Shown here: piece after piece, positions 1-9,700 of the stretch
Layout of the letters: each line of letters starts with the position of its first letter
Position numbering within the stretch: position 1 is the first letter of the stretch
NCBI GenBank assembly: GCA_943789375.1
Contig: CALSTX010000006.1
Span: 1 to 64,000 of the forward strand
Direction: 5' to 3'
Source of the DNA: an uncultured Opitutales bacterium
GTDB lineage: Bacteria; Verrucomicrobiota; Verrucomicrobiia; Opitutales; Seribacteraceae
Length of the DNA: 64,000 nucleotides
The notes under the pieces: generated by a model
What the model saw: the letters and a program-made list of their open reading frames with translations, nothing else
Database searches by the model: none
Told to the model about the DNA's origin: nothing
Made by a program: the position numbers and the translations under genes

Positions 1-464
1 TGCATATTATCCAACCTGTAATTTAAATCTACTCGAATGAATAACTTCTGCAACTGGGCGGCTTTTTCCTGGGAGAGAATATAGGTGATTCGTTGGAGGT
101 GATTACCTAGTGCCTTCTTAACTGCTTCGAATAAGTCATGATACTCTGGTTTTTTGAAAAGGTTATTCCACTCGATGGGCCATCCCTCTAGGCGTTGTGT
201 AAAGTGCAGTGGGGATTTTTCTCGGATGCCCCTTGTCGTCTCTGTGATGGATAGATTGTTGGTTGCAATTTTTGCCCTATCAATGTGCAGAGATGATTCA
301 GTTACATCCTGCAATGCTTCTTTTTTTTGCGTCAACTCTTTTGACTGTAAGGAACCATTAACTCCGCAAGAAATAAAAAGAAGAATTCTTATGAAAAAAT
401 GGGACGGTTTCCAATTGGATATAAATTTTAAAAAATACAAAACTTTACTTCTCTTGAAATTCAT
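1..464 (-). CDS. Hypothetical protein, partial (C-terminus outside window)
   Basis: This minus-strand frame stays open from an ATG at 464 down to base 1, about 154 codons, and runs off the window edge, so no stop is visible. The N-terminus has basic residues and then a hydrophobic stretch, FIRILLFISCGV, at about residues 28-39, which could be a signal anchor or a weak lipobox around the Cys. The rest is hydrophilic with a Lys/Gln-rich helix-like part (KEALQDV) and the sequence PIEWNNLFKKPEYHDLF. I do not recognise a family. The plus strand over the same bases also has an open frame (154-489), but its protein is compositionally poor, with many Cys and Met residues and no pattern, so I take the minus frame as real. 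Confidence 0.55.
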   Translation of the reverse strand, partial: MNFKRSKVLYFLKFISNWKPSHFFIRILLFISCGVNGSLQSKELTQKKEALQDVTESSLHIDRAKIATNNLSITETTRGIREKSPLHFTQRLEGWPIEWNNLFKKPEYHDLFEAVKKALGNHLQRITYILSQEKAAQLQKLFIRVDLNYRLDNM

Positions 465-818
465 TCTTCTGGTTGTTGAAAAGAAATGAAATAATTCACA
501 ACCTCAACTCAATAAAAGCAGTGCCTGGAATTATGGATTGGTAAAAAGTTTGGATTCTACAATCGCAAGAATCATACTCCGAAAGCCAGGTTCCTCATTT
601 TTCCACCACCTAAAGAACCTTCCAGAAATAACTTAAGATTCATAATATATTATATTCTGATTTGTATTTTTCTAGGCAAATCCTGTGGGGCAACTAACCC
701 TAAAGTTTTTTCATGATTTGGATACGATTATCCATTCTATGTGCTTAGTGAATGATTTGTGCGATGAACTTAACTTTATAAATTACCCAAAACTTAAAAT
801 AGAGTAATCCAAGAAATG
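465..818. other. Intergenic, no gene seen
   Basis: These 354 bases are AT-rich and lie between two minus-strand genes. They should hold the promoter of the partial gene at the window edge and the end of the transcript coming from the right. I see no RNA gene, no convincing terminator hairpin and no repeat. Confidence 0.5.
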
Positions 819-1181
819 CTACTTTCCTTTCTTGGAGGAGCATTCCTTTTTGCACTTAGCTTTACCGGAATTTCTTTTATCTTTGGAAGATCCCTTGCTC
901 GATGCAGAATCATTCTTTTTGCAACCCTTCTTTTGATCGGGTTGCTTCTCAGAGTTGATTTGGCACTGACTCTTCTTTGGAGCTTGCCTATTGTTGTGCT
1001 GTAAATGTGGAGGCAATGTTCCCTGGTTTATACCTCGTTGCATTTCATTCTTGAGGTCCATGATTATGAGGATGTCGAGGGGAGATTCCATGTGGCGGTT
1101 TGTTCCCGTTTTAAATGGTTTCCAATTTCCTTTTTCATAAGCTCCATTCGTGCGTGCAATTGCATATCGTGAATCGCCCAT
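819..1181 (-). CDS. Lys/Cys-rich C-terminal part of the coiled-coil protein, out of frame
   Basis: This frame overlaps the 3' end of the coiled-coil gene upstream and looks like its displaced C-terminus. After about residue 30 it reads HMESPLDILIIMDLKNEMQR, which continues the Met/Glu/Lys-rich helix style of the upstream frame. It then passes into a very basic tail with repeated KK and C-K pairs (KKGCKKNDSASSKGSS and KAKCKKECSSKKGK). One indel near 1100 would join the two frames into a single protein of about 247 residues. The antisense 62-residue hydrophobic frame at 816-1004 is only the complement of this lysine-rich tail. A basic Cys-containing tail could bind metal or polyanions; that is a guess. 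Confidence 0.45.
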   Translation of the reverse strand: MGDSRYAIARTNGAYEKGNWKPFKTGTNRHMESPLDILIIMDLKNEMQRGINQGTLPPHLQHNNRQAPKKSQCQINSEKQPDQKKGCKKNDSASSKGSSKDKRNSGKAKCKKECSSKKGK

Positions 1182-1561
1182 TCTTTACGTTCCCGATCAA
1201 AGTCGTGTTGCATCCTTTCCATTTGGTGCTCCCATTTGAGCCTTTCAAATTCATGGTCCTGTTCCATTCGTTCTAATTCAAATTCCATGGCTCGAATTTC
1301 AATTTCATGCTCCAACTCATCGATGTCATCCCAATCATCAGCATCGTGTTTGTATTCAACTTCCTTGTGGTGTGCATGTTGGCGTTGTACGGCACGCCAC
1401 TTTTCCCAACCTTCTTCTTCGGATATCTTGCCCGACTTTACCGCCTGTTTAATGCGGTTACCCATTTCGTGAAGCTTGGGTTTGTGATCCTTTGCTTGAA
1501 CCGAAAAGGAAGCAAAAAGAAAAATGCTTATATAAAAAAACGGGCTATTTAGGTATTTCAT
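1064..1561 (-). CDS. Secreted charged coiled-coil protein, N-terminal part
   Basis: I start this gene at the ATG at 1561, because it is followed at once by a clear signal peptide: a Lys, then the hydrophobic run FFYISIFLFASFSVQA, with likely cleavage after the Ala. An upstream in-frame ATG at 1690 would put 43 unlikely residues in front. The mature part is rich in His, Asp, Glu, Met and Arg, with long heptad-like helices (EHEIEIRAMEFELERMEQD and similar), so it is probably a periplasmic or secreted coiled coil. The segment EEGWEKWRAVQRQ resembles small verrucomicrobial secreted helical proteins, but I cannot name a family. The frame ends at 1064 in a short unrelated tail, and the next frame carries what looks like the true C-terminus, so a frameshift near 1100 is likely. 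Confidence 0.6.
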   Translation of the reverse strand: MKYLNSPFFYISIFLFASFSVQAKDHKPKLHEMGNRIKQAVKSGKISEEEGWEKWRAVQRQHAHHKEVEYKHDADDWDDIDELEHEIEIRAMEFELERMEQDHEFERLKWEHQMERMQHDFDRERKEWAIHDMQLHARMELMKKEIGNHLKREQTATWNLPSTSS

Positions 1562-1832
1562 AAGTAAATAATGTTTTATTATGTAAAATAGTGAAACAGT
1601 AAAAATACAGCACTGGTTTTCACTAAATAACGATTCGTCTAAGTTGAATAAGAATTGGAAAGGCTCGATCTTTGTTCGTTCTGACGCCAAGCTCTGGAAG
1701 TTGGAAGGTATATAAATTCCCTATGTCCAAATTTTTCCAATATCCAAAATAGATTAAGATATGGGATGGATTTGAGTTTCCTATCTACCTTAGTTCATTC
1801 ACCTTACGCAGACATTTAAAATATATATTCCT

Positions 1833-2891
1833 ATGAAACTGTTACTTCTTATTTCTTTGTCCCTACTTGGATGGTTATCGAATGCTTATGCTCAGGATCC
1901 GGCGACTGATATGGCTATTGCCGCGAAAAGGTTTCTCCAGTCCCTTGATGCAAATACAAAAGCAAAAGCACACTTTAAATTCATCGATAAAGAGCGCGAG
2001 AACTGGCATTTTTTCCCGAGTAAATTCATCCAACCAAAGGGGAGGAAAGGCTTGTCTTTAAAAGAAATGACACCTGCTCAAAAAATTCTTGCTCATGGAT
2101 TGCTTGGCTCTGCGCTTAGCCATCGAGGGTTGCTGGAAGCGACCGATATTATACTGCTCGAGCAAATCCTTTTTGAGAGAGAAGGTAGTACCTTCCGTGA
2201 CCCCGAACTGTATCATGTATCGATATTTGGTACTCCTGATACTTTGGGAACATGGGGCTGGCGGTTCGAAGGGCATCATTTATCCCTTAATTTTACCCTC
2301 GTAAATGGTCGAGTCTTTTCGAACACACCAAGTTTTTTTGGGGCTAGTCCGGCAAAAGTTTTCGAGGGTAAGTATGCAGGTTTACAAGTCTTAACCGATG
2401 AGGCAGAGAAGGCACACAAACTGTTCCATTCACTATCAAAAACGCAAAAGAAATTAGCCATCCTTTCAGAGGAAGCACCCAGGGACATCCTCTCTGGCCA
2501 AGACAGCACGGTGAACCGAAAATCGTTTTTTCCACCAAATGGGCTACCGATTACCAAGTTAAATCCAAAGCAAAAAAACTGGTTAATCGAACTTGTTCAT
2601 TTGTATGCAGTTAAGCACCGTCCAGAAGTGATCAAGCAAATTTCAAAACGAAAACCCCTGGTCCATCCACAGGAAACTTACATTGCCTGGGCAGGTAGTT
2701 TGAATTTGAAAGAAGCACATTATTACCGGGTACAAACACCTGATTTTCTTTTTGAATATGCAAATACCCAAAATGACATCAATCATGCCCATGCGGTTTG
2801 GCGAGATTTTGATGGTGATTTTGGACGTGACTTCCTAGCTGATCATTATCAAAAAGCACATAAGACTCAAATGCTGGAACGAAAAAAATGA
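1833..2891 (+). CDS. DUF3500 family secreted protein
   Basis: The 352-residue protein starts with a signal peptide (MKLLLLISLSLLGWLSNAYA, likely cut before QDP). The body matches the DUF3500 pattern I know: ENWHFFP, LKEMTPAQKILAHGLL, RDPELYHVSIFG, GWRFEGHHLSLNFT and TPSFFGASPA, then EEAPRDILSG. These His/Glu/Asp-rich motifs are the conserved core of the family. Its biochemical function is not established. The length fits the family. It stands alone: the minus-strand coiled-coil gene diverges from it across 271 bases, and the giant minus-strand locus converges on it. The reading frame is intact, in contrast to both neighbours. Confidence 0.85.
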   Translation: MKLLLLISLSLLGWLSNAYAQDPATDMAIAAKRFLQSLDANTKAKAHFKFIDKERENWHFFPSKFIQPKGRKGLSLKEMTPAQKILAHGLLGSALSHRGLLEATDIILLEQILFEREGSTFRDPELYHVSIFGTPDTLGTWGWRFEGHHLSLNFTLVNGRVFSNTPSFFGASPAKVFEGKYAGLQVLTDEAEKAHKLFHSLSKTQKKLAILSEEAPRDILSGQDSTVNRKSFFPPNGLPITKLNPKQKNWLIELVHLYAVKHRPEVIKQISKRKPLVHPQETYIAWAGSLNLKEAHYYRVQTPDFLFEYANTQNDINHAHAVWRDFDGDFGRDFLADHYQKAHKTQMLERKK

Positions 2892-3297
2892 TCGAGTCAT
2901 TAAACCATTCAGCTTGAGAGAAATGACCGATGACATCAATTGGGCAAGTGAAAGAACTAACTACTCATCAATAATTGGCCGAAAAATTAAAATTCTAGGG
3001 AAGATATTAGGAATTCAAGCGAACTTTGGGATTGGCTTTGTGCTCAGTCAAAAGAGTGAGATTGTGCCAATGTAATTTGCTTTTCTTTTATCAGATATAT
3101 TTTCGTAAAATTTCTACTTAGAAAATAATATTAGATGTGCAAGTAATGTCTTTGAAATCTACCCAAATTAAAAGCCGTAGTGTAATTAAACTCTCCCAGC
3201 TATTTAGTGCCTATAACTAAGGGTACTTCCAGTAGCATGTGCGTTGCTTTTAAGCACTTTTTCCCGAGTTTTTTTTTGGCGATACTGTAAAAGGTCG
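2892..3297. other. Convergent intergenic region, no gene seen
   Basis: These 406 bases separate the ends of the DUF3500 gene and the giant minus-strand gene. There is a short palindrome, TGCTTTTAAGCA, at about 3246-3257, followed on the plus strand by two T-runs (3258-3262 and 3270-3278). It could act as a weak terminator. Nothing else is recognisable. Confidence 0.4.
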
Positions 3298-4305
3298 TTA
3301 CCTGGCTTTTACTCTGACTCTAATAAACTGAGTAGTGCCAGCCGAAGTGGCAGCGGTTGTGCGGTAAACAACACGTTCCATGCCGCCCCCCAGGTCTACC
3401 GCGGAACCAACCTGTTCAATACCAGATGAGGACCAGGTTCTACGATCAGTACTTTTCTCGACGATGTACTGTACGCCCATGGTCGATTGGTAATCAGAAT
3501 CGTACCTGGTAAAGGATAAGTATTCTTTGCCGTCGTTGGTTTTGACCGGGGCTGGGCGTGCACCTCTTGAATCGTTGCCCAGAGAGTCTCCCCCAAAGGC
3601 ACGTTCCAGGAGGTTGGATACGCCATCTCCGTCTGAGTCGTATTTATCACTATCAAACAGAGCGGTTGCCTTTTCTCCGGATACTCCGGCAGGCATCCGG
3701 TTCATGGCCTTGCTTTTCATATCGTCATACCTGGCATCTGCCTTTCTTTCCTCAAAGAACAGACTCTTGGTGGGCTTCATCAGTTTGATGGTCCGGGTAA
3801 CGGATTCTGCGGCGTGGAAGGAACCGTTTCCTGTCTGAGTCACGGTGATGTCAAAAGACATGGTGTCCCCGGTAAATTTTCCTTTCAGGTCATTTTTGCT
3901 AAATCCATCCTTTGAAGTTTTGAAGACCAGTTTTGCATCCTTTCCTGTGCCGTCCAACTTTACGGGAGCATCACCTGCTACAGAGTAGGAGAGTGCCAGG
4001 TTTGAAGTTGAGCTAAACATTTGGCCTATCCCAATAGGTCTTCTGGAGATGGGGAGATCGCGCAGGCCGCCCGAGTCTCCGCCTTCACGAACGAGTATTT
4101 TCTGCCCCGTCTTTGAGCCGTCCACCTGTACGGTGATCGAGCTGAACTTGGTTTCAAATCCACCACCAGTTGCATATGCCTTGATGGTAATCGATCCGCT
4201 ACTTGAACCCGTGGTTACGCTGGTTCCAGAGATGGTTCCACCTCCGCCGGTAGTGCCGGTAATGGAGTAGGTCACACTGCCTCCATTGGCAATATACCTG
4301 GGCAT
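3298..4305 (-). CDS. Giant adhesin segment 11 (C-terminus)
   Basis: This is the C-terminal 335 residues of the giant protein. It begins YIANGGSVTYSITGTTGGGG, continues through beta-rich sequence, and ends with an acidic calcium-loop type motif, DSDGDGVSNLLERAFGGD. A terminal beta module follows (YLSFTRYDSDYQSTMG, VEKSTDRRTWSSSG, RVVYRTTAATSAGTTQFIRV). This tail is the standard ending of large verrucomicrobial surface proteins of this kind (family knowledge). I see no PEP-CTERM or LPXTG motif. The frame runs cleanly to its TAA stop at 3298-3300. Confidence 0.7.
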   Translation of the reverse strand: MPRYIANGGSVTYSITGTTGGGGTISGTSVTTGSSSGSITIKAYATGGGFETKFSSITVQVDGSKTGQKILVREGGDSGGLRDLPISRRPIGIGQMFSSTSNLALSYSVAGDAPVKLDGTGKDAKLVFKTSKDGFSKNDLKGKFTGDTMSFDITVTQTGNGSFHAAESVTRTIKLMKPTKSLFFEERKADARYDDMKSKAMNRMPAGVSGEKATALFDSDKYDSDGDGVSNLLERAFGGDSLGNDSRGARPAPVKTNDGKEYLSFTRYDSDYQSTMGVQYIVEKSTDRRTWSSSGIEQVGSAVDLGGGMERVVYRTTAATSAGTTQFIRVRVKAR

Positions 4306-4907
4306 GTAGATTGGTTTTCCAGTGGTTGCATTGATGAGTACTGCCCGAACCTTGAAGGATTGTGCCCGGTTCCCATGGTTCCAATGCTGTCAAAGATTAG
4401 GGAGAGTGGATCTCCAATTGATATAACACTAAAGTCTTGGTCGACACTTGCGGCTGCCGAGTAGGTGATGTTTGAGTTGCTCGGATCGGTTCCGCCTGCC
4501 TGGCTTGCAGTAATGGTCACAGTGCCTGGGCCCACGATGGTCACGGTGGATCCACTTACGGTGGCCACATCGGTGTCGGAACTGGCAAAACTTACCGCCA
4601 GTCCGGAACTCGCAGAGGCGGATAGACTGATAGTCGATACCGTGGTGTTAACATCTGCAATCGGAGCAAAGGTAATGTTCTGGGAACGATTCTGGGTGAT
4701 GGTCAGGCTGAAGGTCGCGTTGCTTGCTGCCGAGAAGTGGCTATCCCCAGCCTGGGAGAGGGTAAGGGTAACGGTGCCTGCACCCTTGGGGTCAAGCTTG
4801 CCATTGGTAATGGCGACCACATTTGCATCACTAGTTGCGTAGGTTACAGGGCAATCCGGAAGTCGCATAGATGCCATAGTCCTCGAGGGTGAACAATCCG
4901 ATATCAA
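4272..4907 (-). CDS. Giant adhesin segment 10 (Big_2-like repeats)
   Basis: Two further Big_2-like repeats (VTYATSDANVVAITNG, VSFASSDTDVATVSG) with the usual GTVTITASQAG strand. The start near 4848 is preceded, in another frame, by FDIGLFTLEDYGIYATSGLP. The segment goes wrong after IFDSIGTMG near 4378. The neighbouring frame reads NRAQSFKVRAVLINATTGK, which links it to the last segment. Confidence 0.65.
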   Translation of the reverse strand: MISDCSPSRTMASMRLPDCPVTYATSDANVVAITNGKLDPKGAGTVTLTLSQAGDSHFSAASNATFSLTITQNRSQNITFAPIADVNTTVSTISLSASASSGLAVSFASSDTDVATVSGSTVTIVGPGTVTITASQAGGTDPSNSNITYSAAASVDQDFSVISIGDPLSLIFDSIGTMGTGHNPSRFGQYSSMQPLENQSTCPGILPMEAV

Positions 4908-6697
4908 AGGAGAGGGTGGGGCTGCTGCTGACCACCGGTATGGTATGCGCGTTGGTCACAATCGATCTGGGAACCTCCAAATTCTGGAGCGGTGCTTTTG
5001 AAGGGGTGTCCGCTTGGCAGGTTGGATGCTCCTCCCCACTTGTGGGCGAGGTAACCTTCTAAACGTTTGCGGCTGTATTCGGCCAGCTTGTTGTCGTAGA
5101 GCATAACCTCGTAGATCTTACCGGCTATGCCCCCACTTGCTTTACCCAGGGTTAAGGGAGCAGATGAGGGAATGGAGAAACCGCTCGCATCAGCTGCTCC
5201 ACTCAAGGTAATGCCCTTACTTGTTCCGTTTAGGAAGTAAGTCCCTTGGTCGAAGTTTCCACCGGCTGGGCGTTTAAACACGGCCACGCTCTTAGCAGTA
5301 TCCAGGTTGTAGGAACCATTCTGTGCGATTGCAGTGGAACCATTTTGGTAGAGGAAGGAACCAGAGGTTGTCAGGGCCAAACGGTCGACATTACCCGATA
5401 GAGCACCCAGGTTGAGTAAGCTTCGGGAAGCGGTTACATTGGACTCGGCCACCACTAAAAGGGTGAGTCCGGAGTTGCCGGCCAAATCACTTGGCAAGGT
5501 TGCCTTGCTTAGGAAATCATTGCCATCAAAGGTCAATCCACCCGCAGATACCCAGATGGGTTGGTTGGCAGAGGTCCCCTGAGTCAGGGTATTGGAGTTT
5601 CCAGAACGATCGGCCCATGAACTTGTCTTGTTACCGCCGAGGAAGTCGCTGGAGGAATCGGCCAGTCCGTCCCCATTTACATCCTTTCCGTTTAACCAGA
5701 GTTGTAAACCGCTGAAGGAATCGGTGTAGGGAGTCCTTTGGGTAACTGTAATGGTAAAGGTCTTGGAAGCCGCCGCATTGTAATCGGTGTTGCCTGGTTG
5801 GCTCACTGTAATGGTGGATGTGCCCACACTCAAAGGCTGGAGGTTTAAACCATTTATCGCGATCACCGAGGTGTTGGAACTCGAGTAGGCCAAGGTAAGA
5901 TTGGTGTCGGCTCCGTTTGCATCCACTGACTTAATTGCTGGGACGAAGGGGAAGTCTCCATTGTCCTTGCTCAAGTTGGGCAGGCTGGTGGCCCCAGCAT
6001 TGGTCACAATGGTTTGGCTGGCCTTGCCTACGCTGATGGATTTGGTCACCGAGGTGGCCGCATTGTAGCGCCCACCAGTGCTCACATTGCCTGCCTGACT
6101 GGCAGTGATCGTTGCCGATCCGGCACCAACGATTTGTAAGGAATTACCGCTCACAACCGTGGCCACTGCCGTGTTCGAACTAGCGTAGGAAATCGTCAGG
6201 TTGGTATCGGCCCCGCTGTCCGCATCAATTGAATTTGCGGTCATGCTGACATTAGAAGCACCAATGGTCAGTCCGGAAATGGTCTGCGTCCAGGTGATGT
6301 TCTGGTCGAGGTAACGGTCATCCTTTATGGTCAGGGACTGGGTGGCATCGGCTGCGGCCAGGTAGGTGTCGTTTCCTCCCTGGCTTGCAGTAATCGTAAC
6401 GGAACCACCTTGGTGCAGGGTGAGGGTGGTTCCACTCAGGGAAGCCACCGATGCATCGGAGGTTGCATAGCTAATTGCCAGTCCGGAAGAAGCCGTGGCT
6501 TTGCCAGAGAGCGAGTAGGTACCGGTGTTTAGGCTGGCGTCGCTAAGGGCATTAAAGGTGATGGTTTGTGGAACTTTGGTAACCGTTAATGTTTTCTCCA
6601 CCGATGGGGCAGGGTTGTAACTTCCATTACCGTCCTGAGTGGCCCGCATCGTGGCCACACCCGCTCCCACGATGGTAACGGTTCCATTGGACTCCAC
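4904..6697 (-). CDS. Giant adhesin segment 9 (Big_2-like repeats, cassette 14)
   Basis: Four or so Big_2-like repeats each show the pattern SSGLAISYATSD, SVASL, then TITASQ. They are followed by cassette 14 (LQLWLNGKDVNGDG to EGYLAHKWGGASNLP). Cassette 14 and cassette 13 lie between repeats rather than inside one. After APEFGGSQI the frame changes near 4970. The correct text IVTNAHTIPVVSSSPTLSF is found in the neighbouring frame. Confidence 0.7.
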   Translation of the reverse strand: MESNGTVTIVGAGVATMRATQDGNGSYNPAPSVEKTLTVTKVPQTITFNALSDASLNTGTYSLSGKATASSGLAISYATSDASVASLSGTTLTLHQGGSVTITASQGGNDTYLAAADATQSLTIKDDRYLDQNITWTQTISGLTIGASNVSMTANSIDADSGADTNLTISYASSNTAVATVVSGNSLQIVGAGSATITASQAGNVSTGGRYNAATSVTKSISVGKASQTIVTNAGATSLPNLSKDNGDFPFVPAIKSVDANGADTNLTLAYSSSNTSVIAINGLNLQPLSVGTSTITVSQPGNTDYNAAASKTFTITVTQRTPYTDSFSGLQLWLNGKDVNGDGLADSSSDFLGGNKTSSWADRSGNSNTLTQGTSANQPIWVSAGGLTFDGNDFLSKATLPSDLAGNSGLTLLVVAESNVTASRSLLNLGALSGNVDRLALTTSGSFLYQNGSTAIAQNGSYNLDTAKSVAVFKRPAGGNFDQGTYFLNGTSKGITLSGAADASGFSIPSSAPLTLGKASGGIAGKIYEVMLYDNKLAEYSRKRLEGYLAHKWGGASNLPSGHPFKSTAPEFGGSQIDCDQRAYHTGGQQQPHPLL

Positions 6698-6780
6698 GGT
6701 GGCAACCCCTGGGTGCAGGCTGGTAAAGCTGACGGGCAGTCCGGAAGATGCGGTGGCATTGAGGTCAAAATTACTCGAGT

Positions 6781-9700
6781 TTACACAGTCTTGTCAGCAA
6801 TGTCCGCAAAGGTGATCGTCTGGTCGGCCCGGGGAGTTGCAGTGACAATGAAGGGCTGGCTTGCGGTGGCGGACTGCCAGGGAGCCTGACCAGCCTGGGT
6901 CGCGGTAATCGTAACCTTGCCCACCTTCAGGGCATTTACCTGGTATCCATTGGTCGCATCTCCAGAGAAGGAAACCACGGTGCTGTCATTGCTATCGAAA
7001 CTAAAAGTGGTTAGGCCAGAATCTGCACTTACATCCAGGGTTGCCGATTGCCCGGCTTGTTTATCCGAGATTGGTTGGAAGGTAAGAATCTGAGTTCCAC
7101 CAAACGCAGGCTTGGTATTTTTGTAACTATGTGAGCTTGAAAGATCGCTCACCAATCCCCATTTGTGGGCAAGATAACCCTCGATCTTTTGGCGAACTCC
7201 ATCACTCAAAGCCCGGTCGTAGGCAACCACTTCAGCAATTTCTCCGGCAAAATCGTTACCTACTTTATTAAAAGCGTTCGGACTAAGCGAACTGGTGCTC
7301 GATCCTTTGTTCACTCCGTCCACATAGATGGAGTAAGCACCAGGCTCAAACTGCCAGACCACAATGCCTCCATCACTTGAGGAAACTCCTGAATCAATCG
7401 CACCCAATGCAAATTTTTGGGCCGAGGTGGTAAGGTTTTGGTTGCCTCCAAAAGGTTTAGTTACCGCACTTTGGTTGCTTGCCTGCATGATTACGGCTGC
7501 AATCACACGGATGTTGGCATCGGCACTTAAGTCAAAGCTCTGAGCGGCAGTAAAGTTGATTACTCCCTTATTGTTCAGCTCAGCTGCTCCATAGGTCGGA
7601 CGATTACCAGAGGTTGCCTGTCCGGCGTGGTTGTTGTTTCCGGATTGATCGATCCATTGGATGATTGCGGTGCCGTCGGTAATCGTGTCGGCAGTATCGT
7701 CTCCATCAATATTGTTGGCATCGAGCCACAGGCGGATGCCCGGTAGGGAGTTGGCCTGCAGGTTGAAGTAACCAACAGTGAGGGTCTGGGTAACTGCCGT
7801 TGCTGCGTTGTAGGCACTGTCACCTGCCTGGTTGGCGGTGATGGTGGCACTTCCAGCTGCCCGAATTTTAATCGTCCGCCCGTCACTTTGCACTTCCGCG
7901 ACCAAGCTGTCAGAACTGGTAAAAGACACATCCAATCCGGAGCTGGCTACAGCATCGGGAATGAAGTTGAAATCGCCCACAGACTTATCAGGCATAGTGC
8001 CGAAGGATATGGTTTGGTCGGACTTGTCGAAAGTTGCAGACAAGGTGGTCGATGGGGCAGGTGCGTAGCTGGAATCACCCGGCTGGGTCGCTGTAAGAGT
8101 GACTGTACCGGCCGCTTTTACTTTCAAGCGGTTAAAGTCCCCATTGCCATTCCCGTAGAGCTGGCCAACGAGGGTGGAGTTCATCTCCCCGTCGTAGAGG
8201 CGCACATCGTCAATTTGCCCGTTAAAGTACCCACTGCCGGATGTACCGTCGCGTCCGATGATCAGGTCCGCTGCACTGCCGGTATTAATCGTGGTGGTGC
8301 CCGATCCATTGTTGCCGGTGCCATCCACATACAACTTGGCCGCTCCGCTATTGGCTGCGGATGGGAAGCTGGCGGCGATGTGGTGCCAGTTGCCATCGGC
8401 CAGGCCAGTGGTGGAACTGGTAATCGTTGCACTGCCCAAATCGAGCACTGCCGCTCCCGAGGAGTTGAGCGAGAGTTTGAAGAGGGTACCGGTGCCACTG
8501 GCTCCGTATTGCAGGAGGGGCTTGTTTGCCGCGGAGGTCTTAAACCACAGAGCAACGGTACGACCTGCGGTGCCATTGATGCCGGTGTAGCCATAGGCAC
8601 GGATGTGATCGTTGGTACCGTCGAGTACGATGGCGTTAGCAAACTTACCGGTTGCATAGGTGGGACCATTACGCAGAGATCCGGTGTTGGAATTGGCGGA
8701 GGAGTCGGATGCATCCCCTGATGTCTCATCGAGCTTGTACCATGCCTGCAAGCTGCTTTGGTTGGTTACCGCAAGCTCGGCCACCGAACTGTCGCTTACT
8801 GAGTAGAGCACTGCCAAGTTGGAGGTGGCACTGGCGTTTAAGTCTACGGTTTGGCCAACACCCACTCCACTAAAGTTCTGTCCCCAGGCAATCGATTGAT
8901 CGGTCAGGCTCGAATAAATCAGGCTACCGTCCACGTAGGTTAGGGAATACTTTTTGGAGGCGGCATCGCTCGGGCGGATGTAGTAAGTGCCCGCATTGCT
9001 TGAACTGGTGGCATCGGTAGTTACCACAGGTCCACGAGTTAAGCTGACCAAGCTAGTATTCTTGTGCGAGTGGTTACTTGGTAATGAACCTGCCAAGCCC
9101 CACTTGTGTGCAAGGTAGCCCTCAATTTCAAGACGATCAGTGGAACTCGCGGAGGTAAAGCAGAGTACTTCAGCGAAAGTGCCTTTAAGTGATTTAGGGA
9201 CGCCACTACGATTTGCCATGATCGTAATCTTATTGTTTTGCAATAGGGCACGGGTATCGGTTACAGCATTGTCAAATACAGTACCGTTACGCCAAGCGGA
9301 GAGCTTGCTATTTGTCCGATCAAAAGTAATCGAATATAATTGAGTCGTTCCTCTAAGGTCAGATGAACTTGAGTTTGAAGTGGTTATAGTAGTGCCGTCT
9401 TTGGCCACTTTTCCAAAAAATCGGTAACCATCGTGTCCACGAAGTTCCCATGAGCCATCTATCCAATTACCATAGGAAATCATAGAATCCGCCGTATTAT
9501 CTACCGATCCTGTTGCTTCAACTGAGGCAATAAATACCCAAGTTTGGTTTTCATTCTTAATATTGGAACTGGAAGCTTGCAGGTAATCGGAACCATCGAA
9601 GTTTAGCGTGTTCAATCCGTTAAGGAGTGAACTGTCGGTAGTAGGCTTCTTGTCTGCAGTGGCTTGAGAAACATGATGGTTATTTCCGCTCTTGTCGTTC

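Noticed and set aside
154..489. Plus-strand 111-residue frame at the left edge
   Set aside because: Its protein has random character. The minus strand over the same bases is open from 464 to the edge with a better N-terminus and normal composition.
816..1004. Plus-strand hydrophobic 62-residue frame, membrane-protein-like
   Set aside because: It is the exact complement of the Lys-rich tail coded on the minus strand; Lys codons read backward give Leu/Phe-rich text.
7888..8721. Plus-strand 277-residue frame antisense to the giant gene
   Set aside because: It lies opposite clearly meaningful LamG and Big_2-like sequence. It has no promoter, no RBS and no domain. Similar long antisense frames at 11945-12619, 16843-17556 and 18178-19044 were rejected for the same reason.
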